This document shows positions 34,015 to 43,196 of a stretch of 64,000 bases of DNA, in pieces (position 1 is the stretch's first letter; the number at the start of each line of letters is the position of its first letter). The notes below the pieces were generated by a model. That model worked only from the letters and a program-made list of their open reading frames with translations. It searched no databases and was not told the DNA's origin. Origin of the DNA: Sediminibacterium sp. TEGAF015 (GTDB taxonomy: Bacteria > Bacteroidota > Bacteroidia > Chitinophagales > Chitinophagaceae); assembly GCF_025997995.1 (NCBI RefSeq), contig NZ_AP026683.1:930501-994500 (forward strand). Direction: 5' to 3'. A program made the position numbers and the translations under genes.

Positions 34015-36216
34015 ATGAGTAAAAGAGCGCTTGTTTTGTGTTTAATGATATTGGTATTAAATGTAGCTACCGGGCAACCCAAAAAAGGAAAGATTGATAC
34101 ACTACTCATAAAAAGCTTGCCCGATGTGACCGTAGTGGGAAGAAACAGCAAAAGCGATTATCAGCAAATGCCGGAAATTGTTGGCACTAATATTTATGCA
34201 GGTAAAAAGAATACACTGATTGTACTGGACAATGTGCAGGGCAATGTAGTAACAAATAACATGCGACAGGTACTGGCAAAAGTGCCCGGAATCCATATCT
34301 GGGAAAGCGACCCCAGCGGAATTCAGATTGGTATTGCTGCCCGTGGGTTAAGCCCCAACCGGAGTTGGGAGTTTAATGTGCGTCAAAACGGATATGATAT
34401 TGCTGCGGATCCTTTTGGTTATCCAGAAGCATATTATAATCCGCAGCTACAGGCTGTGCAACGGATAGAAATTGTAAGGGGACAGGGGTCTTTGCAATAT
34501 GGCCCACAATTTGGCGGATTGGTAAATTACATTCTCAGAAATGGTAGTGAAATAAACAAACCTTTTGAATTTGAAACACAGCAAACAGTTGGAAGCAATG
34601 GCCTATTCAACAGCTATAATGCAATAGGTGGCAAAAAGGGCAAAGTGCATTATTATACATTTTTTGATCATCGTAATGGAGACGGATGGAGAGAAAACAG
34701 CCGCTATTTTACCAACGCAGGCTATGGTACTGTAACCTATAATTTCACAACAAAATTTTCATTAACGGCTGAAGTTATGCGTTCGCATATCCGCAGTCAA
34801 CAACCAGGTGGTTTAACAGATGTACAAATAATGCAGGATGCCCAACAAAGTTTCCGCGGCCGGAATTGGTTTGACATAACCTGGACAACCCCTGCATTAA
34901 TCGCCAACTTTCAAATAAATGAAAACACCCGCTGGAATACCAAATTATTTGGTACCATCGGAGACCGAAACAGTGTTGGATTTTTACAATCCATCACTAC
35001 CAAAGACAGTATTAACCCTGCAACACTTAGCTACAACAACAGAGTAGTGAATCTTGACCAATATAGGAATTATGGTCTGGAGAGTCGTATCATTACTGAT
35101 TATAGACTTGGTAAAATGAAAAATACTTTATCTGCTGGTATCCGTTTATATACCGGCACTACCACCAGGCAAGCCGACGGTAAAGGAACAACAGGTACAG
35201 GATATGATGTTACCATAACCGGTAATTATCCCCGTGATATTATTTTTAAGTCCAGAAACACAGCTGCATTTGCAGAAAATATTTTTCGCATAAGCGATAA
35301 GTTTTTGATAATACCCGGAATAAGATATGAATGGCTGGAAGGTTCATCTTCCGGGCGAAATGGATATACATCAGGCGGTACAGAAATAATCTTACAAAAT
35401 ATTACAAGAGATAGAAGTTTTATTCTCGCTGGTGTGGGAACGGAGTACCATGTTACCAGATATACTGAGGTATATGCAAATTTTTCCCAGGCTTATCGCC
35501 CTATTCAGTTTGCAAATTTGCAAGCTCCACCTACAACCGATGTGGTTGACGCAGATTTGAAAGATGCAATGGGATACAATATTGATTTAGGCTACCGTGG
35601 TAAAGTGAAAGATTTTCTTCAGTTTGATATAAGTGGATTTTACTTACAGTATGATAACCGTGTAGGGACAATTACTGTTAGCGGAACACCTTCATACCGG
35701 CTTATTACTAATGTTGGCAGCAGTACCAGCAAAGGGTTTGAGGGGTATGTAGAATTTAATCCTTTCAGGGCATTCGGAAAAAACAAGGATGCAGATTTAA
35801 TTATTTTTGGATCTTACGGATATACAGATGCTAAATACAGTGGCAACCATAAAGATGCCAGTACAAAAGGTAAGAAAGTGGAGAATGCACCCACGAATAT
35901 TTTCCGTAGCGGAATAACAGGCGGTTACAAAGGCTTTTTATTAACTGTACAGATTAGCAATGTAGGAGAAACCTTTAGCGATGCCAATAATACAGTTACA
36001 CCTTCGGCAAATGGCAACAATGGTTTAATACCGTCTTATACTGTAACTGATTTAACAGCTACTTATAAATTTTCAAAAGGGCTAAACCTAAAAGCAGGAG
36101 CAAATAATTTATTTAACGAAAGATATTTCACCCGCAGAGCAGGTGGTTATCCGGGACCAGGTGCTTTACCGGCTGACGGAAGAACATTCTTTATATCTGT
36201 TGGAGCAAAATTTTAA
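34015..36216 (+). CDS. TonB-dependent outer-membrane receptor (FecA-like)
   Basis: The 733-residue protein has a signal peptide (MSKRALVLCLMILVLNVATGQ, 20 residues before the cleavage Gln) and a plug domain (TNNMRQVLAKVPGIHIWE; QRIEIVRGQGSLQYGPQFGG in pieces). A 22-strand barrel follows, ending in aromatic FISVGAKF. Homology starts after the ATG at 34015; an upstream in-frame start would add 16 atypical residues. It is the only plus-strand gene in the metal island. It could import an iron chelate or a metallophore; the ligand is not readable. No carboxypeptidase-like N-terminal repeat is present. Confidence 0.9.
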   Translation: MSKRALVLCLMILVLNVATGQPKKGKIDTLLIKSLPDVTVVGRNSKSDYQQMPEIVGTNIYAGKKNTLIVLDNVQGNVVTNNMRQVLAKVPGIHIWESDPSGIQIGIAARGLSPNRSWEFNVRQNGYDIAADPFGYPEAYYNPQLQAVQRIEIVRGQGSLQYGPQFGGLVNYILRNGSEINKPFEFETQQTVGSNGLFNSYNAIGGKKGKVHYYTFFDHRNGDGWRENSRYFTNAGYGTVTYNFTTKFSLTAEVMRSHIRSQQPGGLTDVQIMQDAQQSFRGRNWFDITWTTPALIANFQINENTRWNTKLFGTIGDRNSVGFLQSITTKDSINPATLSYNNRVVNLDQYRNYGLESRIITDYRLGKMKNTLSAGIRLYTGTTTRQADGKGTTGTGYDVTITGNYPRDIIFKSRNTAAFAENIFRISDKFLIIPGIRYEWLEGSSSGRNGYTSGGTEIILQNITRDRSFILAGVGTEYHVTRYTEVYANFSQAYRPIQFANLQAPPTTDVVDADLKDAMGYNIDLGYRGKVKDFLQFDISGFYLQYDNRVGTITVSGTPSYRLITNVGSSTSKGFEGYVEFNPFRAFGKNKDADLIIFGSYGYTDAKYSGNHKDASTKGKKVENAPTNIFRSGITGGYKGFLLTVQISNVGETFSDANNTVTPSANGNNGLIPSYTVTDLTATYKFSKGLNLKAGANNLFNERYFTRRAGGYPGPGALPADGRTFFISVGAKF

Positions 36217-36219
36217 ACG

Positions 36220-36250
36220 AAAAGCGGCAGTTGCATTAACTGCCGCTTTT
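36220..36250. terminator. Bidirectional terminator between the TonB receptor and putative nuclease genes
   Basis: A perfect 13-bp inverted repeat AAAAGCGGCAGTT/AACTGCCGCTTTT with a 5-nt loop lies 3 bp after the receptor stop and touches the stop of the converging gene. A-rich and T-rich edges allow use in both directions. Confidence 0.88.
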
Positions 36251-37497
36251 TATACTGCCTTCGCTATCTTCTCCATAATATGATGACTCTCGCCAAACTT
36301 GCACAGTGCATTGCAATGACTACGTAATTCAGAAAAAAGGATGTATTTAATTACTACATTGTTTTGTTTAATTGCAGGACGGGAAAGTTGAAGGCAAACA
36401 TCTTTTTCTCTCTTATCAGGCACAATCAGATAGAACACTTCATCACCATCTGCAATTGTATAACTCAAATCTGTCAACCTTAAAATGCCTGAATAAATAC
36501 TGGTGCTTTTTTCCACTTCAAAAGCAGCAATTACATTATTTGTTCCCTTTTGAAACCACAGCACATCTATTAGTTTTACAGTATTCAATGTATCTTTCTC
36601 CAATTGGATATCGGGGAATTGTTGTAAGCTCATAAATGAAAAACTGTTCCCACAGTGTGATTTTGATCTGTCGTTAGAAGCGGCAATCACATCATAGCCT
36701 AATGCACTGCCTATTTTCAATAAATGATATTGCATCTCCGTATGCAGATTTTCTTCATCCTTTTCCTGCTGCACACTTTCCTGTCTTTTTTCAATTAGTT
36801 TTTCCAATTTCTTTCGTTCAGGCTCGGATAAATACACATCTGTACCCAGTATCAACTTTTGGGTCCCTATTTCAAATAACAGGCCAGCAATAGCGCCTAA
36901 ATCTGATGAAAGTTCTGAACGATACTGATTATTGGCATCAATCATTACTTCTCTCAGCTTCAGGTATTCACTCCAGCTACCTAATTTCTTTTTGTCTTTG
37001 TATAGGAAATTGAACCCATTAATAATAGCAGTGTTGAATGGAGGAATAATGGTTGGGTGTAGAAAATAAAGGATACTTGCAACAGCAGGACCAAGACCTT
37101 TAATTTTAAAACCATCCAGTCTTATGATTTCTTTAAGAATCTGTTCCTCAGTCTTTGCATTCAAACAATTTTCTAAGAATTGTCCGAATGCCTGTTTATT
37201 GTTTTCATTCTCATAAATATCAGGAATCCTCAACTTGGGTTTCCAGTAAAATGGATGGGAAGCTCCTTCAAATACCTGCTTTTGTTCTGTAATGCAGGTA
37301 AGCACAAACTCTAACGAAGAGCCTTTAAAATCAGCAGGGAATTTTTTGCTCTTAATATCATCAATTACCTGCATAACACCACGACGGATAGAACGAAACG
37401 CCTTTAGCCGTTCCGCATTATTGATGAACCACGTGTTGTATACAGACTGATTATCTTCTTTATATTGCCGTATTAGTAGTGCCAAGTTACTGTTCAT
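36250..37497 (-). CDS. Putative nuclease: HhH-like N-terminal part plus PD-(D/E)XK-like C-terminal domain
   Basis: The 415-residue protein has a first half resembling a helix-hairpin-helix glycosylase-like fold (LDGFKIKGLGPAVASILYFLHP near residue 155). A coiled linker (KKLEKLIEKRQESVQQEKDEEN) follows. The C-terminal domain has a restriction-endonuclease-like pattern: IDVLWF (Asp near 311), AAFEVEKSTSIYSGILRL (E-x-E-K near 327-330), and alternating hydrophobic strands. This resembles standalone nuclease-like proteins annotated as type II restriction enzymes. No methyltransferase partner is nearby, so a restriction role is not supported. A remnant of a second copy lies at 39743-39913. Confidence 0.55.
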   Translation of the reverse strand: MNSNLALLIRQYKEDNQSVYNTWFINNAERLKAFRSIRRGVMQVIDDIKSKKFPADFKGSSLEFVLTCITEQKQVFEGASHPFYWKPKLRIPDIYENENNKQAFGQFLENCLNAKTEEQILKEIIRLDGFKIKGLGPAVASILYFLHPTIIPPFNTAIINGFNFLYKDKKKLGSWSEYLKLREVMIDANNQYRSELSSDLGAIAGLLFEIGTQKLILGTDVYLSEPERKKLEKLIEKRQESVQQEKDEENLHTEMQYHLLKIGSALGYDVIAASNDRSKSHCGNSFSFMSLQQFPDIQLEKDTLNTVKLIDVLWFQKGTNNVIAAFEVEKSTSIYSGILRLTDLSYTIADGDEVFYLIVPDKREKDVCLQLSRPAIKQNNVVIKYILFSELRSHCNALCKFGESHHIMEKIAKAV

Positions 37498-37534
37498 ATG
37501 CTGCTTAAAACAGCAAAATACGCTATTTGGCCCA

Positions 37535-38776
37535 TTAGTTCACCCTTGTAATGGTCTTGGTTTTACCAAATAGCCTCATGCCGTGGTAACCCGTAACTAG
37601 AGCAGTTTTTGCATCTTTGAGTTTAATATAACAGCTTGCAGGATGTCCCATACCAGGTAACTGGATTTCGCCACCCTTCCACTCTTTGTTATCAGCATCA
37701 TATTCCAAATTCCACAATATTTTCCTGCCGATTTCATTGTTTTTTGCCATGTCTTTAACCCAATAGATTTTACCAACGTATTTGCCATCTTCTTTAACGA
37801 CGCTTATCTTTTTACTACCATCCTGAAGCTGCCAATTACCGGTAATAGTATCTGCATCCGTCTGGGAAAATACAATTCCATTTATAAACAGCATACCTGC
37901 AATGAGTAATATTGTTTTTGAATTTTGCCGAATCTTTTTATTGAAAGGGTAGAGAAATTGTTTCCAGTAATTTTTGGGAAAGTTCTTTTCTTCAGCAATA
38001 CCGATAGCACCTAATTCTGTTTGCATTTTCAGACTATCATACGCAGTGTTGAATAGGCGGTCCCAAATGGTAAGCCAGGCTCCGTAGTTAACCTGTGCAT
38101 CTTTATAATCTGCACGGTGATGCCAGCGGTGCAACTCTGCTACACAAAAGAATTTTTTCAAAACACCTGCTTTGTAATCAAGATTGGTATGCTGCATAAA
38201 CATATTTATAGCCAGAATTGCCAGCGCCGCCACTACCACCGGTTGCGGAGTACCGATTACAAGGCAAAGAATAATGCCGGGTGTTCCCTCTATTACCTGG
38301 TGCAATGCATGACGTTTTTCACCATTCAAAAAGTACAATCGCTCCGAACTATGGTGAATAGCATGAAGCTTCCATAAAAATTGGTATTGATGACTCTGCC
38401 AGTGTACCAGGAAAAGAAAGAAGTCGATTATTGTAAGTGCAATTATTACCTGCATCCAAAATGGCAATTGCATCGGAAACAACGACAAAAAGCTAATACT
38501 TTCCGCCAGCCATATAAAAAGAAATTGAGCAATTAGTTTTATACTGTAATTAATGATGTAGTAAGTAAGGTCAAGGTTCCAGTCATTTTTACCACCTACC
38601 CAATTCTTTTCATAAGGCATCCATTGTTCCAATAATAAAATTAATATACCTGTAAGAGTAATGACAGGTACAGTTACAAGATATTGGTTGTACCCTGATC
38701 GGATTCCATACAAAATAATGGCGGAAGCTGACAACATGATGGCAGGATAAATTCCAAACTGAAATACTTTCTTCAT
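37535..38776 (-). CDS. Sterol desaturase/fatty acid hydroxylase-family protein fused to DUF2147
   Basis: The product of 413 residues has four membrane helices and the hydroxylase His boxes: HWQSHQ, HAIHHSSERL, NGEKRHALH and HRWHHR, which bind a di-iron centre. After residue ~300 a signal-like helix (TILLIAGMLFINGIVFSQ) leads to a C-terminal DUF2147 domain (GNWQLQDGSKKISVV, VTGYHGMRLFGKTKTITRV). DUF2147 usually stands alone as a secreted protein. The fusion puts it on the periplasmic side if the helix crosses outward. An ATG 3 codons earlier (38785) is equally possible. Confidence 0.75.
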   Translation of the reverse strand: MKKVFQFGIYPAIMLSASAIILYGIRSGYNQYLVTVPVITLTGILILLLEQWMPYEKNWVGGKNDWNLDLTYYIINYSIKLIAQFLFIWLAESISFLSLFPMQLPFWMQVIIALTIIDFFLFLVHWQSHQYQFLWKLHAIHHSSERLYFLNGEKRHALHQVIEGTPGIILCLVIGTPQPVVVAALAILAINMFMQHTNLDYKAGVLKKFFCVAELHRWHHRADYKDAQVNYGAWLTIWDRLFNTAYDSLKMQTELGAIGIAEEKNFPKNYWKQFLYPFNKKIRQNSKTILLIAGMLFINGIVFSQTDADTITGNWQLQDGSKKISVVKEDGKYVGKIYWVKDMAKNNEIGRKILWNLEYDADNKEWKGGEIQLPGMGHPASCYIKLKDAKTALVTGYHGMRLFGKTKTITRVN

Positions 38777-38840
38777 GAAAAACATTTTTAGAGTGCAAAA
38801 ATGCTTTACCTAAAAGTAAAAGACTTGAATAAACCTGCTA

Positions 38841-39590
38841 TTATTTAAGAACTTCTGAAGGCGAAACACCAAACATTTCTGTAAATGTGCGGCTAAGATG
38901 GGCTACATCTGAAAAACCCCCACCATATGCTGCATTGGTAAACGATTGCCCTTTCATTACTTCTTGTAATGCTGCCTGCATCCGGCACCAAAGTATGTAT
39001 TTACGAAATGGGATACCGGTTTGCTCCTTAAATAAATGGGCAAAGCGGCTTTCAGAAAGATGAACTTTAGAAGCGATATTTGCCAAACTTATTTCTTCAT
39101 TCAAGTTTGAATGAAGAAACTCTATTGATTGTTTAATTCTTTCATCAATTTGATTAACTAAGTTTTCGCTGCCCGTTAGCTTTTCAACAAGCAAGCCAAT
39201 TAGATTATGTACATTTTCATCTTCATTTGATGCTGAATTAAACCAATTGATAAATTCAGTTCTTACAGCATCAATTTCACTACCAAAGTAATGAACCAAT
39301 CCTTATTTTTCCAGATACATGGATGCTTCCAGCCTATGAGTGTAATTCAATTCAGCATCCAAATAAATGAAAATATAAAAATCATCCTTACCGATAAATT
39401 GATGTGGTAAGTCGGCAGCTATAATGCTGCAATCACTTTTTTCAAATTCAGTTCCATTTTTTGAAATCAAGAAAGATTTCTTGAATGACATTACAATTTC
39501 AAGGGCATGGTGTGCATGCATTTTTGTCAGCACCTGACGACCTATATAGACAGCCATGCCCCCGGAGATATAAAGTTTGAATTTTTGCAA
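38841..39590 (-). pseudogene. AraC-family regulator interrupted by an in-frame stop
   Basis: The C-terminal half (38841-39299) contains the two HTH motifs of AraC regulators: ISLANIASKVHLSESRFAHLFKEQTG, in pieces, and AAYGGGFSDVAHLSRTFTEMFGVSPSEV. The N-terminal half (39303-39590) encodes a cupin-like sensor with MHAHHALEIVMSF and SIIAADLPHQFIG. Both halves are in the same frame and are joined by a single TAA (MYLEK-stop-GLVHYFG) at 39303-39305. One substitution would restore a 250-residue protein. The first codon at 39590 is TTG; a start at MAVYIGRQ is possible. Either a recent inactivation or a sequencing error. Confidence 0.8.
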
Positions 39591-39742
39591 GCCTGCTAAA
39601 TTTTATTATGAAATGACGTGTTAGCTTAGGCCAACGTTTTGAAACCAGTTAATTTCTTAAAATTGAATACTGATTAAGCTCTGAATATTCCATAGGCAAA
39701 TAGCTATTGTGCCTGAGTAATACAATTATTTTTCGTTTAGTA

Positions 39743-39913
39743 TTATTTATTTTGTCGCTTCACTTGTTTACCTGGTGCATTGTTATATTTTTTTAGAACT
39801 AAGTTAGGACGAAATGATTTTAACCGTTCTTCAATATCAATGAACCATATATTGTGAACAGATTGTTTATTTTTTTTGTATTGAACGATGATTTGGGAGA
39901 AGTTGCTGTTCAT
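39743..39913 (-). pseudogene. Remnant duplicate of the N-terminus of the nuclease gene at 36250
   Basis: The 56-residue ORF begins MNSNFSQIIVQYKKNKQSVH and continues with NIWFIDIEERLKSFR. The intact gene starts MNSNLALLIRQYKEDNQSVY and continues with NTWFINNAERLKAFR. After about 35 residues the similarity stops and the frame ends. The upstream DNA (TTTAAAACAGCAAAATA) also matches, so the duplicated segment includes the promoter side. It is a degraded paralogue fragment. Confidence 0.8.
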
Positions 39914-40131
39914 CGGTTGTTTAAAACAGCAAAATATATCATTTACAGCAATCCTTTTTCCTTACAAAGAGCGCTTTTAAGATTTTCCAGAAAAATTGCC
40001 ATATTGATTTTACAGTTGCCATTATAACATAGTTAGTAATATTAGTCCACTCATGTAAATCATTAATAAATCCGCCAGAATGGTAATGGTACTCATGGGT
40101 AAATTAAATACAGCACCAAGGCAGGTAGGCT

Positions 40132-40263
40132 TTATTTTCTTTTGTTAAGAACGCTTAATAAAACTACAACAATGCTTACCGTCATTACTACAAAGGTAAC
40201 GGTATTGGTAAAAATTGGATTGACCCCAGTAAAGAAAGCCAAGCATAAAGATAGCTTCTGCAT
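40132..40263 (-). CDS. Possible 43-residue small membrane protein
   Basis: The ORF encodes MQKLSLCLAFFTGVNPIFTN followed by a hydrophobic run (TVTFVVMTVSIVVVLLSVL) and a basic end NKRK. The single-helix, positive-inside layout is plausible, but no family or ribosome-binding site supports it. It could be a decayed membrane protein tail. Confidence 0.3.
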   Translation of the reverse strand: MQKLSLCLAFFTGVNPIFTNTVTFVVMTVSIVVVLLSVLNKRK

Positions 40264-40322
40264 ATGAATTGCATATAAATATGTTTGAATATTTAGATTA
40301 TTATAGCCCAATTGAACATTGA

Positions 40323-40571
40323 TTAGAGTTCGTTTGATGAAATATCGAAAGAGGGAGGATTTTTATTAATCGACTTCGCATGATTGATTTTTCTTAATGG
40401 CATTTTAGTATTAAGCAAGCATTCAAATTTAGGCCAATTAGGAAGACAGTTAGGCACTTGATATCGTTTAGCGGCTAAACGTATTTTACAAGTAAAGAAG
40501 GAATCATCTCTATTTCGCATATACGATATTTGATACTTATTTTGAAACGTATATCTTTTGTAAATAGCCAT
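40323..40571 (-). CDS. Hypothetical 82-residue ORF of low confidence
   Basis: The translated product (MAIYKRYTFQNKYQISYMRN...) is basic, with two cysteines and no recognised motif. It lies in AT-rich DNA after the nuclease remnant. Nothing besides length supports it as a gene. Confidence 0.25.
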   Translation of the reverse strand: MAIYKRYTFQNKYQISYMRNRDDSFFTCKIRLAAKRYQVPNCLPNWPKFECLLNTKMPLRKINHAKSINKNPPSFDISSNEL

Positions 40572-40629
40572 CGTTTGGTACGGATAAACTAAAAGAAAGG
40601 TTGCTATTACTTTTAAAAAAATATCAGCT

Positions 40630-41826
40630 TTACATTTTCATACCCTCCATCGGATTAGCTCCTTTCTTGAAAATATATTCGCTATGGAGCAAATAAGCCC
40701 CTTTCAATACAACAATATCTCCTTCGCTCAAACCGGATATTATTTCTATCCGATCATCACTCTCCAACCCCGTCTGTACCATTAAATTTTTAAATGTATT
40801 CTTACCAGTCTGTACCCATACAGTCGCCCCTTTGCCGTCTCTTATTACTGCATCAATAGGTAAACTAAGGGACTTTCTTCTAGGACTTTTTAACAATACA
40901 TAAGCCGACATGCCGGGCTTTAAATAATTACCGGGATTCGGAATAGATAAACGAATAAGATTGATTCTTGTAGCCTGATTGATTTCAGGATTTACAAATT
41001 CAAGTTTCCCTTTTATTTCCTTATTATTAAAATCTGGAAGTTGAACAGTAACCATACTGTTCTCCTGCAAATCAGCTAATTGCGAGCTATATACCTGTGC
41101 CTCTACCCATAATGTTGAAAGATCAGCAAGTTTGACAATTGTACCACCTTCCATTACATAATCGCCTTCCCTTATATCGAGTTCTGTGATATAGCCGCCT
41201 GCAGTACTGTAATAGGTGGTTATCGGGCTTGCCTTCTTAGTATTGCCCAGTTCATTAATCTGGGTTTCGTTTAAACCCCAAAGAAGTAATTTGTTTTTGG
41301 CACTCTGAACTAATTGATCAAAATCAATAATGGCCTGACTTGAAAAAGTATTTTTCTTATCGATTGCAAGTAGGTATTCCTGTTTTGCATTATTTAAATC
41401 TTCACTGTACATTTCATAAAGTGGCGCTCCTTTTTTAACATATTCACCAAGGTTCTTGAAATAAAGTTTTTCTACCCTTCCCATAACCCTGGAGCTTACA
41501 GCATATAGCCTCGATTGATCAAAATTCAATGAAGCGGTTAAAATTAATTGATCGCTGATTGTTCCATTTTGGATAGTATCAACCTGAATATTCCCTAATT
41601 GAACCTGTTGATCACTCAGTTCCAGTTCATCCTGACTTTCTCCCTTTCTTTTTTTCACTGGTGTTAAGTCCATTTTACAAATAGGACATTTACCAGGTTT
41701 ATACTCAACTACCTGAGGATCCATTGAACAGGTATAATATTTATCAGTATCAATAGGTTCCTTTATTGTATTCTTGCAAGATAAAACGAGTACTATTGAT
41801 ACTATTATAGAGATGATATACCGCAT
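40630..41826 (-). CDS. cusB: Cus-type RND adaptor with one N-terminal heavy-metal-binding module
   Basis: The 398-residue protein has a lipoprotein signal (VLVLSC) and the module YYTCSMDPQV...CPICKMDLTPV (~32-57). The adaptor core follows: ASLNFDQSRLYAVSSRVMGRVEKLYFKNLGEYVKKG in pieces, a helical hairpin, and LPIDAVIRDGKGATVWV. It is the second of two consecutive adaptors; the stop of the first is 3 bp before its start region. Two non-identical adaptors could form mixed hexamers or serve different steps. Confidence 0.88.
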   Translation of the reverse strand: MRYIISIIVSIVLVLSCKNTIKEPIDTDKYYTCSMDPQVVEYKPGKCPICKMDLTPVKKRKGESQDELELSDQQVQLGNIQVDTIQNGTISDQLILTASLNFDQSRLYAVSSRVMGRVEKLYFKNLGEYVKKGAPLYEMYSEDLNNAKQEYLLAIDKKNTFSSQAIIDFDQLVQSAKNKLLLWGLNETQINELGNTKKASPITTYYSTAGGYITELDIREGDYVMEGGTIVKLADLSTLWVEAQVYSSQLADLQENSMVTVQLPDFNNKEIKGKLEFVNPEINQATRINLIRLSIPNPGNYLKPGMSAYVLLKSPRRKSLSLPIDAVIRDGKGATVWVQTGKNTFKNLMVQTGLESDDRIEIISGLSEGDIVVLKGAYLLHSEYIFKKGANPMEGMKM

Positions 41827-41828
41827 AC

Positions 41829-43187
41829 TTAGTTTTTTACTTTTATAAAACTTTCACTATCCATAAGAAATTGAGCATTTGCTGCAACTGAATCTTTCAT
41901 CGTCAATCCTTTGAGTACCTGTATCTGTTTCTCCAGAGAGACACCTGTAATTACTTTGATTGCTCTAAAGCCCTCTGCTGTTTTTTGGAAAACCACTTTT
42001 TCTAATCCTAAAGAGAGTACTGCGTCTTTGGGTAACCAATAACCTTTTACAGTATTTCCAAAAATTACTGCCTGAACCTGACTACCAATAGGTATTCTTA
42101 AACTGCTATTATTGAAGCCAACTCTTACAGTCTGGGTCTTACTTTCTTTGCGATAAAATGGCTCAACGAAATCAATGGTAGCTTTAAAGTCTTTCTGCCT
42201 CGCTGTTTCAGGAATAATACTTACAGCATTACCTTTTTTTACAAAAGATTGATTTTCGCCATATATATTTAGGATAGCCCATGCTTTATCGGGATTAAAG
42301 ACGGTAAACACTGACTGACCTTTCTGTATATACATCCCTTCTTTTAATGCAAGCGCTTCGGTTTGTTGAGAAATATTTCCCATATTATCATTTGCTACGT
42401 TCATTTTATCAACATTGATGGTTTCATGAATATGCCCACTGTAATTACTGATAACCGAAATCGTGAATAAGGGTTTACCCGATTGAATCAATTCCATTAC
42501 CTGTTGATTGCTCATTCCGAGTAATAAAAGTTTTTCTTTTGCTGCTTCTAATAAAGTCGAATTTTCAGGATCGTTCTTGATGAGAAACAAAAGATTCTGC
42601 TGTGCAGTGAGTAATTCAGGACTATAAATATCCATGATACGCTGTCCGTTAGTGACTTTCTGGTATTTATAGCGTACATAAAGTTTTTCGATTCTTCCCG
42701 ACACCTTGGCAGAAATACCCCCGATCATTCTTGTATCGTAGGCGATATTACCTAATGCATTCAGTTCTATTTGCTCGCTGCTGAACGCAAGACCAGTAAC
42801 AGGAATAGACGAGATTACAAGCTCATTGGTTGGCTTGAGCAAAGCGTTCAATTCAATATTTTCCTCTTTTTTATTATTGTTTTCTTTTTTAATTAAATCC
42901 ATCCCGCAAATAGGACAGGCTCCCGGTTGATCTTTAATGACCGAAGGGTGCATGGGGCAGGTATAGGTAGCATTCTTCTCTGGGTGATGATTTTCCTCCA
43001 TTTTTACCAAATCCATTCCACACTTGGCACATGTACCAGGTTTATCACTAAATACAGAATCCTCTGGCATTGGACAGGTATACATTTCCTTAGAAACAAC
43101 TGCTTGGTGATCGCTATGTGTATCTTTATTTTCACAGGCAACCAAAAAGAATACCAGAACTTGTATAAAAAATAATTTCTTCATCAT
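41829..43187 (-). CDS. cusB: Cus-type RND adaptor with two N-terminal heavy-metal-binding modules
   Basis: The 452-residue protein has a lipobox (FFLVAC) and two modules: YTCPMPEDSVF...CAKCGMDLVKM (~37-62) and YTCPMHPSVI...CPICGMDLIKK (~75-100). The adaptor region includes IAYDTRMIGGISAKVSGRIEKLYVRY in pieces and a C-terminal MPD domain (YWLPKDAVLSLGLEKVVFQK). The periplasmic modules probably capture Cu(I)/Ag(I) and pass it to the pump. It lies 10 bp from the upstream oxidase and 3 bp from the next adaptor. Confidence 0.88.
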   Translation of the reverse strand: MMKKLFFIQVLVFFLVACENKDTHSDHQAVVSKEMYTCPMPEDSVFSDKPGTCAKCGMDLVKMEENHHPEKNATYTCPMHPSVIKDQPGACPICGMDLIKKENNNKKEENIELNALLKPTNELVISSIPVTGLAFSSEQIELNALGNIAYDTRMIGGISAKVSGRIEKLYVRYKYQKVTNGQRIMDIYSPELLTAQQNLLFLIKNDPENSTLLEAAKEKLLLLGMSNQQVMELIQSGKPLFTISVISNYSGHIHETINVDKMNVANDNMGNISQQTEALALKEGMYIQKGQSVFTVFNPDKAWAILNIYGENQSFVKKGNAVSIIPETARQKDFKATIDFVEPFYRKESKTQTVRVGFNNSSLRIPIGSQVQAVIFGNTVKGYWLPKDAVLSLGLEKVVFQKTAEGFRAIKVITGVSLEKQIQVLKGLTMKDSVAANAQFLMDSESFIKVKN

Positions 43188-43196
43188 ATATACAGC

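Noticed and set aside
39914-40131. A 19-codon ORF (MAIFLENLKSALCKEKGLL) on the minus strand
   Set aside because: Too short to support as a gene and without any signal beyond an ATG and stop.
40264-40629. Strong gene call for the 82-codon ORF at 40323
   Set aside because: Kept only at low confidence: no motif, no promoter and lying in decayed DNA.
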